Shown here piece after piece: positions 1 through 8,406 of a DNA stretch of 64,000 nucleotides. Position 1 is the stretch's first letter; every line of letters starts with the position of its first letter. The stretch covers positions 183,434 through 247,433 of the forward strand of contig NZ_SOFM01000010.1 in assembly GCF_004402705.1 (NCBI RefSeq). The letters run 5' to 3'. Position numbers and translations under genes: made by a program. The DNA comes from Cryobacterium mannosilyticum (GTDB lineage Bacteria > Actinomycetota > Actinomycetes > Actinomycetales > Microbacteriaceae). The notes under the pieces were generated by a model. It was not told the DNA's origin. It did no database searches and saw only the letters and a program-made list of their open reading frames with translations.

Positions 1-273
1 GAATCTGTCCAGCTCGTCGACGATCCGCGTCAGGGGACTTCCCGGTCGCGGATTGAGCAGGTCCGGCGTGCTCAAGCGCGTGTCGATAAGCGCGAGCAGC
101 AGTTCAGTGTCCAGGCGTGAGCGCGCCTTTTCCGTGCGCCTCAGCCAGGGAAGCTGGAGCGGAAATCGGGCAGGGTCCTTGAGGGCACGGAGCGAGAGCC
201 CCATCTCGCACAGGGGTGAAATACCGAACCGCACTTCGCCAACGTCTTCCTCGTTCAGCGTGTAGGTCAGCAT
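1..273 (-). CDS. ArsR-family regulator, DUF5937-type N-terminus (partial)
   Basis: The 91 codons seen begin at an ATG (271-273 on the minus strand) and run off the left edge, so only the N-terminus is present. The start MLTYTLNEEDVGEVRFGIS and the following leucine-rich stretch are typical of actinobacterial ArsR/SmtB-like regulators that carry a DUF5937 region before a C-terminal winged helix (family knowledge). The winged helix itself lies outside the window. The gene is divergent from the MFS transporter at 329, with 55 bases between the start codons, so it probably controls that exporter (inference). Confidence 0.72.
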   Translation of the reverse strand, partial: MLTYTLNEEDVGEVRFGISPLCEMGLSLRALKDPARFPLQLPWLRRTEKARSRLDTELLLALIDTRLSTPDLLNPRPGSPLTRIVDELDRF

Positions 274-328
274 GAAGCAATACCCTACATCAGTTCTTTT
301 GCGCACTCACCTCTGGCAGAACTGACAT
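274..328. promoter_or_regulatory. Divergent promoter region, ArsR-like gene / MFS exporter
   Basis: This 55-base gap separates two divergent start codons and is less GC-rich than its surroundings, so both promoters and the regulator's operator must lie here or overlap the gene ends. I see no clear palindrome. Confidence 0.4.
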
Positions 329-1585
329 ATGCCTACTGAAGCTCCCGCAATCGACCGCATCGAAGTGCACCCCGACGGCCCATCAAGCCACCAGATGTTA
401 CGAATTCTCGCCACCCAGATATTCTTGAACTCTCTTGGACGCGGTGTTTTCCTGGCTCTCACCGTCCTGTACTTCACATTGATCGTCGGACTGAGCGTCA
501 CGGAAATCGCCGTCATTCTTACTGTCTCAAGCGCGTTGGGCGTGGCCACGTCGTGGCTCGGTGGCAGCCTCGCGGACAGAGTGAGCGCCAAGCGACTCCT
601 TCTCGCGCTCCTGGTGGTGGAAGGGCTTGCCTTAGTGTCCTATGCTTTCGCCTCGTCGTTTATGGTTGCGCTCGTCATAGCCTGCGTGGTGAACGGGGCC
701 AGCAGTGGCAGCAAGGCCGTGAGAGCGACCATCGTCGGCCGGGCCTTCGAAGGCGAAGTCCGGATCAGGACACGAGCGATTCTACTTACTGTAGGAAACG
801 TCGGAATTGCACTTGGCGGCGCGGCGGCGAGCATCCCGCTGTTGTTGGATGCCCCGGACGCGTACCGCCTGACAATCGGTATCGCCGGTTTCGCGACCTT
901 GATCAGCGCCGCGCGTATCGTCGCCCTGCCACGCCGCGTCGACGCTATTGTGCTGTCCAAGGTCGATCGGGCGGCCTCAGCTCACCTGGTTGGCCGGTCA
1001 CCCTGGCGGGACCCACGCTACCTGGGGCTGGCAGCGCTCTCCGCACTGTTCGGTATCCAGTTCGGTCTCGCCGAAATTGGCCTCCCGTTATGGGTCTTGC
1101 ACCACACGCAGGCCCCGGTGGTTGTCGTTTCCATAGCTCTGATCGTCAACACGGTTTTGGTAGTCGCCCTGCAGATTCCGCTTTCGCGCGGTAGCCATGA
1201 CATACGACGCGCAGGAAAAGCGGTTTCCTTGGCGGGCGTATTCATGGCTATTGCGTGCGCCGTCTACGCTGCGTCCGCAGGAGTGTCGCCCGTACTGGCT
1301 CTCGCGCTGATCCTCGCCGCAGCTGTTGCCCACACATTCGGCGAAATCCTCTCCTCGGCGGGAATCTGGGGCCTTAGCTATGAGCTCGCCGACCCGCGTA
1401 GCGCCGGCGCATACCAGGGACTATTCGCGATGGCGTTCTCAACCGGCACCATGGTGACCCCCGCTGTTATCGCCGTCACCGTTGTAGACAATGGAACAGC
1501 AGGTTGGGTCGTACTCGGCGTGATCTTCCTCTCTTCATCGGCCGGCATTCGCGCGATCGCTCATCGTGCCCCGTCGAGCGCATGA
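329..1585 (+). CDS. MFS transporter
   Basis: A 418-residue integral membrane protein, likely a 12-helix major facilitator exporter. Hydrophobic segments are spread along the whole length, and the loop-2/3 region has the GGSLADRVSAKRLLL signature (G-x3-D-R-x-x-x-R-R/K type) after helix 2, around residues 77-91. Length and layout fit the drug:H+ antiporter-1 class; the substrate cannot be read from the sequence. It is divergent from the ArsR/DUF5937 regulator at the left edge, an arrangement common for regulator-exporter pairs. The ATG at 329 has no strong ribosome-binding site in front of it, but it is the first start in the frame and gives a normal N-terminus. Confidence 0.85.
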   Translation: MPTEAPAIDRIEVHPDGPSSHQMLRILATQIFLNSLGRGVFLALTVLYFTLIVGLSVTEIAVILTVSSALGVATSWLGGSLADRVSAKRLLLALLVVEGLALVSYAFASSFMVALVIACVVNGASSGSKAVRATIVGRAFEGEVRIRTRAILLTVGNVGIALGGAAASIPLLLDAPDAYRLTIGIAGFATLISAARIVALPRRVDAIVLSKVDRAASAHLVGRSPWRDPRYLGLAALSALFGIQFGLAEIGLPLWVLHHTQAPVVVVSIALIVNTVLVVALQIPLSRGSHDIRRAGKAVSLAGVFMAIACAVYAASAGVSPVLALALILAAAVAHTFGEILSSAGIWGLSYELADPRSAGAYQGLFAMAFSTGTMVTPAVIAVTVVDNGTAGWVVLGVIFLSSSAGIRAIAHRAPSSA

Positions 1586-1695
1586 TCGTGCTGCACCGTT
1601 CATGGCGACCGAATGTCAGCCGCAGAACTAGGACGTGACCACGAATTCACGCCTCTTGAGAGGCGACCCGGGTGTGGCATGGATAGGATTCCCCA

Positions 1696-2484
1696 ATGCG
1701 TCTTGACCGGTCGGGCTACGAAGTTGATTTTCTCGACACCTTCGAGGGGGACGAACTTGACCGATCGCGTTGGGTTCCGTCGTACCTTCCTCAGTGGGGT
1801 AGTCGCGCGTTGTCTGCTGCGCGGTACGCGCAGCAGGATGGCAAACTCCGGCTTCTGATCGAGTCGGATCAGCTTCCGTGGTCGCCGGAGCACAATGGCC
1901 GCTTACGCGTGTCGAACCTTCAAACCGGGGTTTTCGCGGGTCCCGTCGGCAGTGAGATCGGCCAGCACCGCTTCGCGGCGGGGTTGCGCGTCCGCGAGGC
2001 CCAAGATGAGCAGCGTTTGTACACGCCGCTGTACGGAATCATCGAGGCGCGGGTTGCTGCGATCGCCGATCCGAACTGCATGGTGGCGCTGTGGATGATC
2101 GGCTTCGAAGACCAACCCGACCGTTCGGCGGAGATCTGCATCTTTGAGATCTTCGGCAAGGACGTCGCCGCAGACAAAGCGGTTGTGGGCATGGGGTTAC
2201 ACCCGTTCGGTGACACGCGAATTCAGGACGACTTCGTCAAGATCCCCATGATGCTGGATGCCCGTGAGTTCCACACCTACAGCGTCGAGTGGCTGCCAGG
2301 CGAAGTCAGGTTCTTCATTGACGATGAGCTGGTCGCATCCATGGAACAGTCTCCCGCCTATCCGATGCAGCTCATGCTGAACGTGTATGAATTTGAGGCG
2401 ACGGCCGCAGAAAGCTACCCCAAAGTGTTCGAAGTCGATTGGGTGCGGGGCTGGCGACCATTCTCCGATACGACCGGTTCGTGA
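1696..2484 (+). CDS. Glycoside hydrolase family 16-like protein
   Basis: A 262-residue protein with the layout of a GH16 jellyroll: an N-terminal FxDxFEGDELDRSRW segment, the substrate-cleft region with YGIIEARV, and the C-terminal FHTYSVEWLPGEVRFFIDDE pattern. GH16 enzymes cut beta-1,3/1,4-glucans, using two glutamates and an aspartate in an E-x-D-x-x-E motif. Here the equivalent stretch is EICIFE: both glutamates are present but the aspartate is a cysteine. No signal peptide is seen, so the protein would be cytoplasmic. Activity is uncertain and it may act on an internal glycoside or only bind. It sits alone and converges on the PfkB kinase. Confidence 0.75.
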   Translation: MRLDRSGYEVDFLDTFEGDELDRSRWVPSYLPQWGSRALSAARYAQQDGKLRLLIESDQLPWSPEHNGRLRVSNLQTGVFAGPVGSEIGQHRFAAGLRVREAQDEQRLYTPLYGIIEARVAAIADPNCMVALWMIGFEDQPDRSAEICIFEIFGKDVAADKAVVGMGLHPFGDTRIQDDFVKIPMMLDAREFHTYSVEWLPGEVRFFIDDELVASMEQSPAYPMQLMLNVYEFEATAAESYPKVFEVDWVRGWRPFSDTTGS

Positions 2485-2586
2485 CCACGCGGTGAGCACG
2501 TCGCCTTCGCCCTCCACTGAGGACCAGCGATAGGCGACGTTCATCAACCATCGGGCCTACAGGCGCTACTCACCACGGCTCGCAGG

Positions 2587-3456
2587 CTAGCGCTGTAAAG
2601 CCTCGAGGGACGGGTGAAGGTGCTTGGTGCCGAGCGCAACTGCTGCCTGGCGTGTGGCCGCCAAGAGGGCCTCATCAGTGGATGCGCCGGACAGGGTGGC
2701 ATCCAGATAGCCCGCGAGAAACGCATCGCCGGCGCCGTTTGTGTCCCTGACATCCACCGCCACCGCGTTCACACGGTGAAGCCCGTCGGCGTCGAATGCA
2801 ACGGCGCCGTCTGCGCCGAGAGTACACACCACTGCATCGGCGCCTCCCTCCACCCGTGCGCGCATGAACGGCACCGGTTCATCCATTCCATCACCGTTCA
2901 TGAAGATGAAATTGGCCGCCTCGATGAACGGTTTGTGGAATTCGGACAGGCCGTCGTAGTCGTGCACATCCGTCCAGATGGGTATGCCAGTACCCGCGGC
3001 CGCGGGGAGGAGAGCTCGGGATGTCTCGGACAGGTCCATCACCAGCGCCGCTGCATCCACACTCATCGCCTCGAATCGGGCGATGTTCGGTGCGATGAAT
3101 TCGGGTACTGACAGGTAGATCGACACCCGCTCTCCGGCAGGCGTCATCAGGTTCAGGTGCCGTTCGCTGTCGCCGGGAATGTCATCTGCGACCACGGTGA
3201 TGTCGGCGGACTCGAGCGCCGACCGCAACCGGTCGGACTCGGGGTCGTCGCCCAGCACGGTGTGACATATGACGTGGCGGCCCAGTCCTGAAAGGTGCAG
3301 CGCCTTTCCTGCAGACGTTCCGCCGATCGTCTCGAAATGCTCGAGGGCGAACTGAGTGTGGGGGTGAGGCTCCGGCAGCCGGTCGAGGTAGACAAGCTTA
3401 TTCCACGAGACCGGCCCGCAGATAAGAATGTGATCGTGCACTGCTCGGAGCCTCAA
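2587..3456 (-). CDS. PfkB-family carbohydrate kinase
   Basis: A 289-residue ribokinase-fold protein. The N-terminal GGTSAGKALHLSGLG region corresponds to the PfkB substrate-binding GG motif. The C-terminal signature VRDTNGAGDAFLAGY, near residues 235-250, carries the catalytic aspartate and the anion-hole glycines. PfkB proteins phosphorylate sugars or nucleosides with ATP; the substrate is not predictable here. The gene is monocistronic, converging with the GH16-like gene. The start at 3456 gives a slightly long N-terminus before HILICGPVSWN, and a later start is possible. Confidence 0.82.
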   Translation of the reverse strand: MRLRAVHDHILICGPVSWNKLVYLDRLPEPHPHTQFALEHFETIGGTSAGKALHLSGLGRHVICHTVLGDDPESDRLRSALESADITVVADDIPGDSERHLNLMTPAGERVSIYLSVPEFIAPNIARFEAMSVDAAALVMDLSETSRALLPAAAGTGIPIWTDVHDYDGLSEFHKPFIEAANFIFMNGDGMDEPVPFMRARVEGGADAVVCTLGADGAVAFDADGLHRVNAVAVDVRDTNGAGDAFLAGYLDATLSGASTDEALLAATRQAAVALGTKHLHPSLEALQR

Positions 3457-3679
3457 TCCTCAAGGGGGTCTGCGGGTCGGACCAGATTGACCCGGGCCGC
3501 TACGCGGCGCGTCGCCGACTCCCGGCGATCGCCACTGGCATAACTCTACGCATTGACTGAATCTTCAGCGCACGGAATCGACTCTTGGGAACGGCCATTC
3601 CGCGGCACCGCAACCTCGAATCGGAGACCCGTGTCAACCAGGCATGTCGCGGCCAACACACTCGCGCCAAACTGACGCG

Positions 3680-3901
3680 TCACGAGCGCCAGCGCCACCG
3701 TCTAGACCGTGTGCTCAGCTCCGTGAGCAGGTCTTTCAGCCGCCCCGTGACGTCGTGGAGATCGCGGCCGCCGGTGTCGATGTCTCTGCCGACACGGTCG
3801 ACGAGTTCCCAGTCTCCGTAGCGCTTGCCAGATATGATCGGCCAGCCCATAGCGAGGCTGTGCGCATCGGTGAAATGGATGCTGGGCTGGGGGTCAGTCA
3901 T
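3680..3901 (-). CDS. Small hypothetical protein
   Basis: A 73-residue frame starting MTDPQPSIHF and ending in an arginine/tryptophan-rich tail. It lies 44 bases downstream of the MBL-fold gene on the same strand. The middle (KRYGDWELVDRVGRDIDTGG) looks like normal protein sequence, but I do not recognise the family; the odd basic tail suggests a truncated gene. The ATG at 3901 has only a weak GGA-type ribosome-binding site. Confidence 0.35.
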   Translation of the reverse strand: MTDPQPSIHFTDAHSLAMGWPIISGKRYGDWELVDRVGRDIDTGGRDLHDVTGRLKDLLTELSTRSRRWRWRS

Positions 3902-3945
3902 GGAGTTGTTCCATTCAGAGTGCCGCCTCTGTCGGCGAGTGGGGC

Positions 3946-4698
3946 TCATGCCCCAAGGTCCCGCGGCACGCCGGGGGTGAGCCACTTGAGGCGATCAGTC
4001 AGACCGGCTCCTGCAAATGAAGCCACGATCTCGTCTTCTGTTTCTGTGAAGTGTTCCCAAGAGGAGTAATGAATCGGTACCACGATGTCGGCTGCGAGAG
4101 ACGCGGTGAACTTGGCTGCGCTCGCGCTGTCCATACTGATCATCTGGTCCCCGAGGATGGCGAACTTCGCCGCGCCGAGGTGCAGCACCGCTACTCCGAT
4201 CGAAAAGAGTTCGCTGATTTGATCAAGGTCGCTTTCATAGGTGGTGTCGCCGGAGATGTACAGGACCTTCTCTTCCCCAGGCACCCGGAGGATGAACCCA
4301 ATCACGTCTCCTGCGGGACCGTGATGTGCAGGCGTCGCTGTGATGATCACAGACTTCTCACCCACCACGACCGTGTGGCTGCTCCAAGGCGCAACGCCCA
4401 CCGCGTGGCCACCCAGCCGTCCCGCACCACTTTGGGTGGTTATGACGAGCTTGCCGTCCAGCAACCTCCTGCCGGCCTCATCCAGGTTGTCCGGGTGTTC
4501 GTCGTGGCTGAGCAGCACGGCGTCAATCGGAGGGAGTTCGCTCGCGGGTATGGCTGGCATGGTGGTGCTCCGCAGGACTACCGGCCCCGAGACATACTCG
4601 GTCGGAGCGGGGTCGAACACGGGATCGGTAAGGAACGTCAGCCCCCCGAATTGAACGAGCATTGTTGCTGTGCCGATATGCGTCAGGGTTGTCTGCAT
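3946..4698 (-). CDS. MBL-fold metal-dependent hydrolase (UlaG-like)
   Basis: A 250-residue metallo-beta-lactamase-fold protein. It begins TLTHIGTATMLVQFGGLTFLTDPVFD, the usual start of UlaG/beta-lactamase-like hydrolases. The metal motif is SHDEHPDNLD, a variant of S-H-x-H-x-D, followed by AHHGP, SGDTTY and PIHYSSW, which supply the other metal ligands. These enzymes hydrolyse phosphodiester, lactone or acyl substrates in the cytoplasm; the actual substrate is unknown. Upstream is an AT-rich region with a palindrome near 4810 that may be its operator, with no regulator adjacent. Confidence 0.82.
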   Translation of the reverse strand: MQTTLTHIGTATMLVQFGGLTFLTDPVFDPAPTEYVSGPVVLRSTTMPAIPASELPPIDAVLLSHDEHPDNLDEAGRRLLDGKLVITTQSGAGRLGGHAVGVAPWSSHTVVVGEKSVIITATPAHHGPAGDVIGFILRVPGEEKVLYISGDTTYESDLDQISELFSIGVAVLHLGAAKFAILGDQMISMDSASAAKFTASLAADIVVPIHYSSWEHFTETEDEIVASFAGAGLTDRLKWLTPGVPRDLGA

Positions 4699-4809
4699 GG
4701 GTCTTCCTCGGAATCTGGATTTTCAAACGCTCGTACCGTTTGATCGGCACGGCATTCATGGTTAGGGGACAAAAGCCTGCATCGCTGGCGAGAGGGCCAG
4801 CAAACGAGC

Positions 4810-4835
4810 TATAGTAACTATACGCACGATCGTAC
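4810..4835. promoter_or_regulatory. Palindromic operator-like site upstream of MBL-fold gene
   Basis: The perfect 13-base palindrome TATAGTAACTATA (4810-4822) is followed by ACGATCGT inside TACGCACGATCGTA (4821-4834). This is the only AT-rich, symmetric stretch in the 362-base gap between the MBL gene and the MFS gene at 5061. It resembles MarR/TetR-type operators; the cognate regulator is not visible nearby. Confidence 0.4.
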
Positions 4836-4983
4836 AGTATGTTGCAAGTTTTTATGAAGTGCGATGAAATCGGGGCCCTCCAGGTCCCCCTCGCGATCTT
4901 CGACCTCATGGAAAAGGCGGTCGAGGGCACTGGGCGCTGGGCGTCGCCTTCGACCTCCCGTTAAGGAATCGCGCTTGACGTGG

Positions 4984-5023
4984 TACCCCATAGGGGTATA
5001 GCTTGATACCCCTACCGGGTATC
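4984..5023. promoter_or_regulatory. Two CsoR-type copper operators
   Basis: Two inverted repeats lie 38-77 bases before the MFS start codon at 5061: TACCCCATAGGGGTA (4984-4998) and GATACCCCTACCGGGTATC (5005-5023). Both share the TACCC-N-GGGTA arms of CsoR operators, and matching sites occur near csoR (8180) and in front of copZ (12236, 12269). They probably make the MFS gene copper-inducible (inference). Confidence 0.72.
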
Positions 5024-5060
5024 TCTCGGTCTCTACTGTCATTTACTAAAAGGAGCAGCA

Positions 5061-6491
5061 ATGAGTTCGTTTACAGACCGCGGTAGCGGTCGGCGCTGGC
5101 TGGGCTTGGCTCTCATCGCCACAGCTCAATTCGTGGTAATCATGGATACGTCGATCATCGGTGTTGCTTTACCGGACATCCAGCGTGAGCTCGGGTTCAC
5201 TCCCGAGTCGCTGTCTTGGGTTTTCAACGCTTATGTCGTGGCCTTTGGAGGGCTGCTACTGCTCGGCGGGCGGCTATCCGACCTCTTCGGCGCACGGAAG
5301 GTCTTCATTGGGGGTTGGGCGACACTGCTCATCGGCTCGGTCCTGGCCGGAGCTGCCGGAACAGTCGCTTTCGAGATCGCGGGCCGGGCTGTGCAGGGAG
5401 TGGGTGCCGCATTGATCGCCCCTGCCGCATTGACCTTGCTCATGACCCTGTTCGGGGGAACACCGGACCTCCCGAAGGCCTTCGCGATCTATGGTGCAGC
5501 CGCCCCGATTGGAGGAACAGCTGGTGTGTTCCTCGGTGGCGTGCTTACTGAATATGCAAGCTGGCCTTGGGTCTTCTACATCACGATTCCCATCGCTCTG
5601 CTCGTCATCATCGCGGCCCCCTTCGCACTGCCGGCCATACCGGCACGCAGCGGGTCAATTGACGTGGGCGGAGCGCTGACAGCAACTGGCGGGCTCACGG
5701 CGCTGGTGTATGGGATCGTCCGCGCCCCCGAGGCCGGGTGGGTCGCACCGGAAACTTTGACCGCTTTCATCGCCGGCGTCGTGTTGCTGCTCCTGTTCTT
5801 CGTCATCCAATCCCGCAGTCGACAGCCCCTCCTCCGGCTCGGCATCTTCAAGGCGCCACAGCTCGGGGCGGCGAACCTGGCACAGTTGCTTCTCGGCGCA
5901 GCATGGATTCCCATGTGGTTCTTCCTGAATCTCTACCTTCAGCAGGTTCTGGGAGCGGGAGCATTCGCATCCGGCGCCGCACTGCTGCCGATGACCGCAT
6001 TGATCGTAGTCGGCATGATTGCCCTCGCTCCACGACTGCAGGCCCGATTTGGGGCCAAACCGATGATTGTCAGCGGTCTGCTTCTGCTGAGCGCCGGCCT
6101 CGGCTGGTTGGCATTCGCGCGGCCAGACGGCAACTACGTGGTCGATGTGCTTCCGGCTTCTCTCGTCGCCGCGCTGGGAATGGCGCTTGCCTTCGTCCCA
6201 TCGCTCGGAACGGCCATCTCCAGTGCACGGCCCGAGGAAACGGGCACGGCCGCCGGTCTGGTGAACACCAGCTACCAGATCGGTTCAGCAGTCGGGCTCG
6301 CTGCTCTCACCGCGGTAGCCGCCGTGTTCACGGGCGCAGCCGGCGATGCGCCTGCGCTCACAGACGGCTACTCCGCCGCCTTCGTGGGGGCAGCCATCAT
6401 CGCCTTCGTGGGGGCCCTGGTGGTCACTGTTACCCTGCGGCCTGCAGTTGCTGCAGTGCAAGAACCCGCGATGTCGCAAGCAGCGGTCTGA
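5061..6491 (+). CDS. MFS transporter, DHA2 (EmrB/QacA) type
   Basis: A 476-residue membrane protein, likely a 14-helix proton-driven exporter. The N-terminus has the family hallmark QFVVIMDTSIIGVALPDIQ (motif D1), followed by GGRLSDLFGARKVF (motif A) and GRAVQGVGAALIAPAAL (motif B). A strong AAAGGAGCAGCA ribosome-binding site precedes the ATG. Two CsoR-like operators sit directly upstream, so expression should respond to copper even though the family is best known for drug export. The gene is followed by an IS3 element and so forms a single-gene unit. Substrate unknown; an organic copper chelate or redox-active compound is conceivable but unproven. Confidence 0.85.
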   Translation: MSSFTDRGSGRRWLGLALIATAQFVVIMDTSIIGVALPDIQRELGFTPESLSWVFNAYVVAFGGLLLLGGRLSDLFGARKVFIGGWATLLIGSVLAGAAGTVAFEIAGRAVQGVGAALIAPAALTLLMTLFGGTPDLPKAFAIYGAAAPIGGTAGVFLGGVLTEYASWPWVFYITIPIALLVIIAAPFALPAIPARSGSIDVGGALTATGGLTALVYGIVRAPEAGWVAPETLTAFIAGVVLLLLFFVIQSRSRQPLLRLGIFKAPQLGAANLAQLLLGAAWIPMWFFLNLYLQQVLGAGAFASGAALLPMTALIVVGMIALAPRLQARFGAKPMIVSGLLLLSAGLGWLAFARPDGNYVVDVLPASLVAALGMALAFVPSLGTAISSARPEETGTAAGLVNTSYQIGSAVGLAALTAVAAVFTGAAGDAPALTDGYSAAFVGAAIIAFVGALVVTVTLRPAVAAVQEPAMSQAAV

Positions 6492-6640
6492 ACCGCCCAG
6501 TGGGGCAGTGGCACATCATGCCATGCCCCACTGGTCCGCGCCCTTAGGTCGCGTCCCGTTGAGTGGTGGAGTTTGGGACTGCCCCCGGTTTGGTTGACTC
6601 CTGACCTGTGGAGATTCGTCTTCGCTGGAAAGATGTCATC

Positions 6641-6925
6641 ATGCCCAAGCCCTACCCACCCGAGTTCCGCCGCGATGTTGTCGCGGTCGCCCGGAAGCAC
6701 GAAGCCCCGTTGAATCAGATCGCGAAAGACTTCGGCATCTCGGAGTCCTGCCTGGCGAACTGGCTGAAGAAAGCCGACGTCGAGGAAGGCGTCAAGCCGG
6801 GTGTGACCGAGAAGGAGTCCGCGGAACTGCGGGATGCCAAGAAGCGCATTCGGCTGCTCGAGCAGGAAGCCGAGGTCATGCGGCGGGCCGTCGCTTATCT
6901 CTCTCGGGACGTCAACCCAAAATGA
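6641..6925 (+). CDS. IS3-family transposase OrfA
   Basis: A 94-residue OrfA starting MPKPYPPEFRRDVVAVARK. It has the helix-turn-helix segment (QIAKDFGISESCLANWLKKAD) and a leucine-zipper-like C-terminal helix (KKRIRLLEQEAEVMRRA) typical of IS3 OrfA, which binds the element ends. The stop overlaps the orfB start by four bases (ATGA). OrfA itself looks intact, but its partner is broken. Confidence 0.8.
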   Translation: MPKPYPPEFRRDVVAVARKHEAPLNQIAKDFGISESCLANWLKKADVEEGVKPGVTEKESAELRDAKKRIRLLEQEAEVMRRAVAYLSRDVNPK

Positions 6926-7426
6926 TGTACCCGCTGGTCCGTGAACTGGCCGTCGACGGTGTTCTGGCGGCTCTGCTCCCAGCAACGGCTCTGGAGCGTG
7001 TTCGCGAAGAAACGCGGCCTGACGCGCAAGGCCGGCCCGCCCGCCCACGACGACCAGGTCAAGCGGAAGTTCACCGCGACACGCCCGAACCAGCTCTGGC
7101 TGACCGACATCACCGAACACCGCACCGACGAGGGCAAGATCTACCTCTGCGCGATCAAAGACGTCTACTCGAACAAGATCGTCGGGTACTCGATCGATTC
7201 GCGGATGAAGGCGTCCCCGGCCGTCGCCGCGGCCCGGAACGCGATCGGCCAGCGCACCATCGACGGCACGATCCTGCACTCGGACCGAGGCTCCCAATTC
7301 CGCTCCAAAGCGTTCCTGCGAGTGCTGAAGACCAACGGCATCACCGGCTCGATGGGCCGCGTCGGAGCATGCGGCGACAACGCCGCCTCGGCAAGCTCAC
7401 CCCACCGTGCAGGTCAGCGTTTCTGA
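6922..7426 (+). pseudogene. IS3 transposase OrfB, internally deleted and truncated
   Basis: The first 13 codons (MMYPLVRELAVDG) are normal for OrfB. The frame then jumps to CSQQRLWSVFAKKRGL in another frame, so about 60-80 residues of the HTH_21 region have been lost. The DDE core follows with LTDITEH (first Asp) and HSDRGSQF (second Asp). After GACGDNAA the sequence leaves the family, so the catalytic glutamate is missing. Both the internal loss and the C-terminal loss make it non-functional. Confidence 0.8.
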
Positions 7427-7454
7427 TTCGCCACAGTGAGCTCAGGAACGGGAA

Positions 7455-7610
7455 TCACACCGTGAGTGCGCCGGCGTAGACGCCGGTGGGGGTCTCGTTC
7501 AGGGCCTCCAGTTGCCGCATGTAGCGGCGAGTGGAGGCCTCCCACTCGGTGTGTTGCTCGACAAGAAAGCAGGCCACCCCGATCAGGACGACCACGGTCT
7601 GGGAGATTGA
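7455..7610 (-). pseudogene. C-terminal remnant of an IS256-family transposase
   Basis: The minus strand encodes FLVEQHTEWEASTRRYMRQL and ends in a stop at 7455. The pattern EQxxEWxxxRRYM is typical of the extreme C-terminus of actinobacterial IS256 transposases. Nothing upstream in the frame continues the family. It lies between the IS3 wreck and csoR. Confidence 0.5.
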
Positions 7611-7642
7611 CCGAGTCGTCGACTCTCCGCTTCGAGCTGCGG

Positions 7643-7954
7643 TCAGGACCGGACGAGGCGGGCGATCGCGTCGCTGGCCTCTTTGATCTTCGCTTGCGCA
7701 TCGGGGCCGTCCATACGGGCGGCGTCGAGCACACAATGCGCGAGATGGTCATCGAGAAGACCCAAACCAACAGCCTGCAGTGCACTGGTGAGCGCGCTGA
7801 TCTGCGTGAGGATGTCGATGCAGTACTTCTCCTCGTCGACCATCCGAGAGATTCCTCGAGCCTGACCTTCGATCCGACGGAGCCGCTGAAGATACTTATC
7901 CTTGTCCGTGATGTACCCGTGCGGGTGTTCGTGTGTGACGGGCATTGAAGTCAT
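7643..7954 (-). CDS. csoR: Copper-sensing transcriptional repressor CsoR
   Basis: A 103-residue all-helical repressor of the CsoR/RcnR (DUF156) family. The Cu(I) ligands are visible: the Cys in EEKYCIDILTQ, then the His and Cys of DDHLAHCV, giving the C-H-C triad. CsoR binds GC-rich palindromes and releases them on Cu(I) binding. The ATG at 7954 has AAGGA seven bases upstream. Directly upstream lies the wreck of a CopB-like ATPase, and further up a CsoR box at 8180, so csoR was probably the distal gene of an autoregulated copB-csoR unit. It is also the likely regulator of the boxes at 4984-5023 and 12236-12285. Confidence 0.9.
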   Translation of the reverse strand: MTSMPVTHEHPHGYITDKDKYLQRLRRIEGQARGISRMVDEEKYCIDILTQISALTSALQAVGLGLLDDHLAHCVLDAARMDGPDAQAKIKEASDAIARLVRS

Positions 7955-8135
7955 TTCCAGTTCCTTCGTTCTCACGGCCGAGGACGGCCCGGGTGCTCGC
8001 TTCGGGGCCGAGATCCATGCGGCGCAACAGCTGCGTTGAGAGCGACCATGACCGTGGACAGAGACATCAGGATCGCGCCCAGTGAATCGTGGACATATCT
8101 TGTCCTTCGTGCATCTCGCGGGTGAGATCAGCCAC
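7955..8135 (-). pseudogene. CopB-like P-type ATPase, internally deleted and frameshifted
   Basis: From a GTG at 8135 the minus strand reads MADLTREMHEGQDMS, a plausible His/Met-rich start of a CopB-type ATPase. It then passes directly into LGAILMSLSTVMVALNA, which is the last membrane helix of heavy-metal P-type ATPases. The expected continuation QLLRRMDLGPE is present only after a one-base frame change. About 600 residues between the two ends are missing. It lies between a CsoR box and csoR, consistent with an ancestral copper-inducible copB-csoR operon. Confidence 0.6.
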
Positions 8136-8179
8136 GTGAGGTGCGTCGTGGCCTGGTGACGTCGGCATAGAATCAGGGT

Positions 8180-8196
8180 ATACCCCGTTAGGGTAT
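8180..8196. promoter_or_regulatory. CsoR-type operator
   Basis: ATACCCCGTTAGGGTAT has six-base arms (ATACCC/GGGTAT) matching the other four copper boxes in this region. It lies 45 bases upstream of the broken ATPase start and 225 bases upstream of csoR. Confidence 0.65.
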
Positions 8197-8220
8197 TAGG
8201 GCTAGTTTGCGTTGCCCGGC

Positions 8221-8406
8221 TCAAGCGGCGCTCCTCGGGGTTACCCCTGCGAGGCCGTTGAACGCTCCCGTAACGATGTTGAGTGCCACAATACCCACGA
8301 CAACGGCGATCTCGCGGTCGCTGTAGCCGTGGGTAGGGAGGCCGTCGATTTGCTTGTCGGTGATCGACGTCGGCTCTCGACACACCTGGAGGCCGAGGAC
8401 AATGAT
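8221..8406 (-). pseudogene. Carboxymuconolactone decarboxylase/AhpD-like C-terminal remnant
   Basis: The minus-strand frame reads LGLQVCREPTSITDKQIDGL, then HGYSDREIAVVVGIVALNI, ending at a stop at 8221. This matches the C-terminal half of AhpD-like peroxidase-related proteins (ITDEQ...GYSDREIAEVVGxVALNxxTN). It begins immediately after the stop codon of the YHS-domain gene, with no start codon and no CxxC region, so the 5' part was removed by a deletion joining the two genes. Confidence 0.6.

Larger units (their letters stand above)
6570..7426 (+). mobile_element. Degenerate IS3-family insertion sequence
   Basis: The left end is suggested by GGGACTGCCCCCGGTTTGG near 6576, a sequence typical of IS3-family terminal repeats in actinobacteria. 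It is followed by orfA and an overlapping orfB. The right part is missing: orfB lacks its middle and its C-terminus and no right inverted repeat is seen. The copy is therefore inactive. Confidence 0.7.

Noticed and set aside
4818..5042. A 74-codon minus-strand frame upstream of the DHA2 transporter
   Set aside because: It is formed by translating the CsoR operators and promoter. No family resemblance and no ribosome-binding site.
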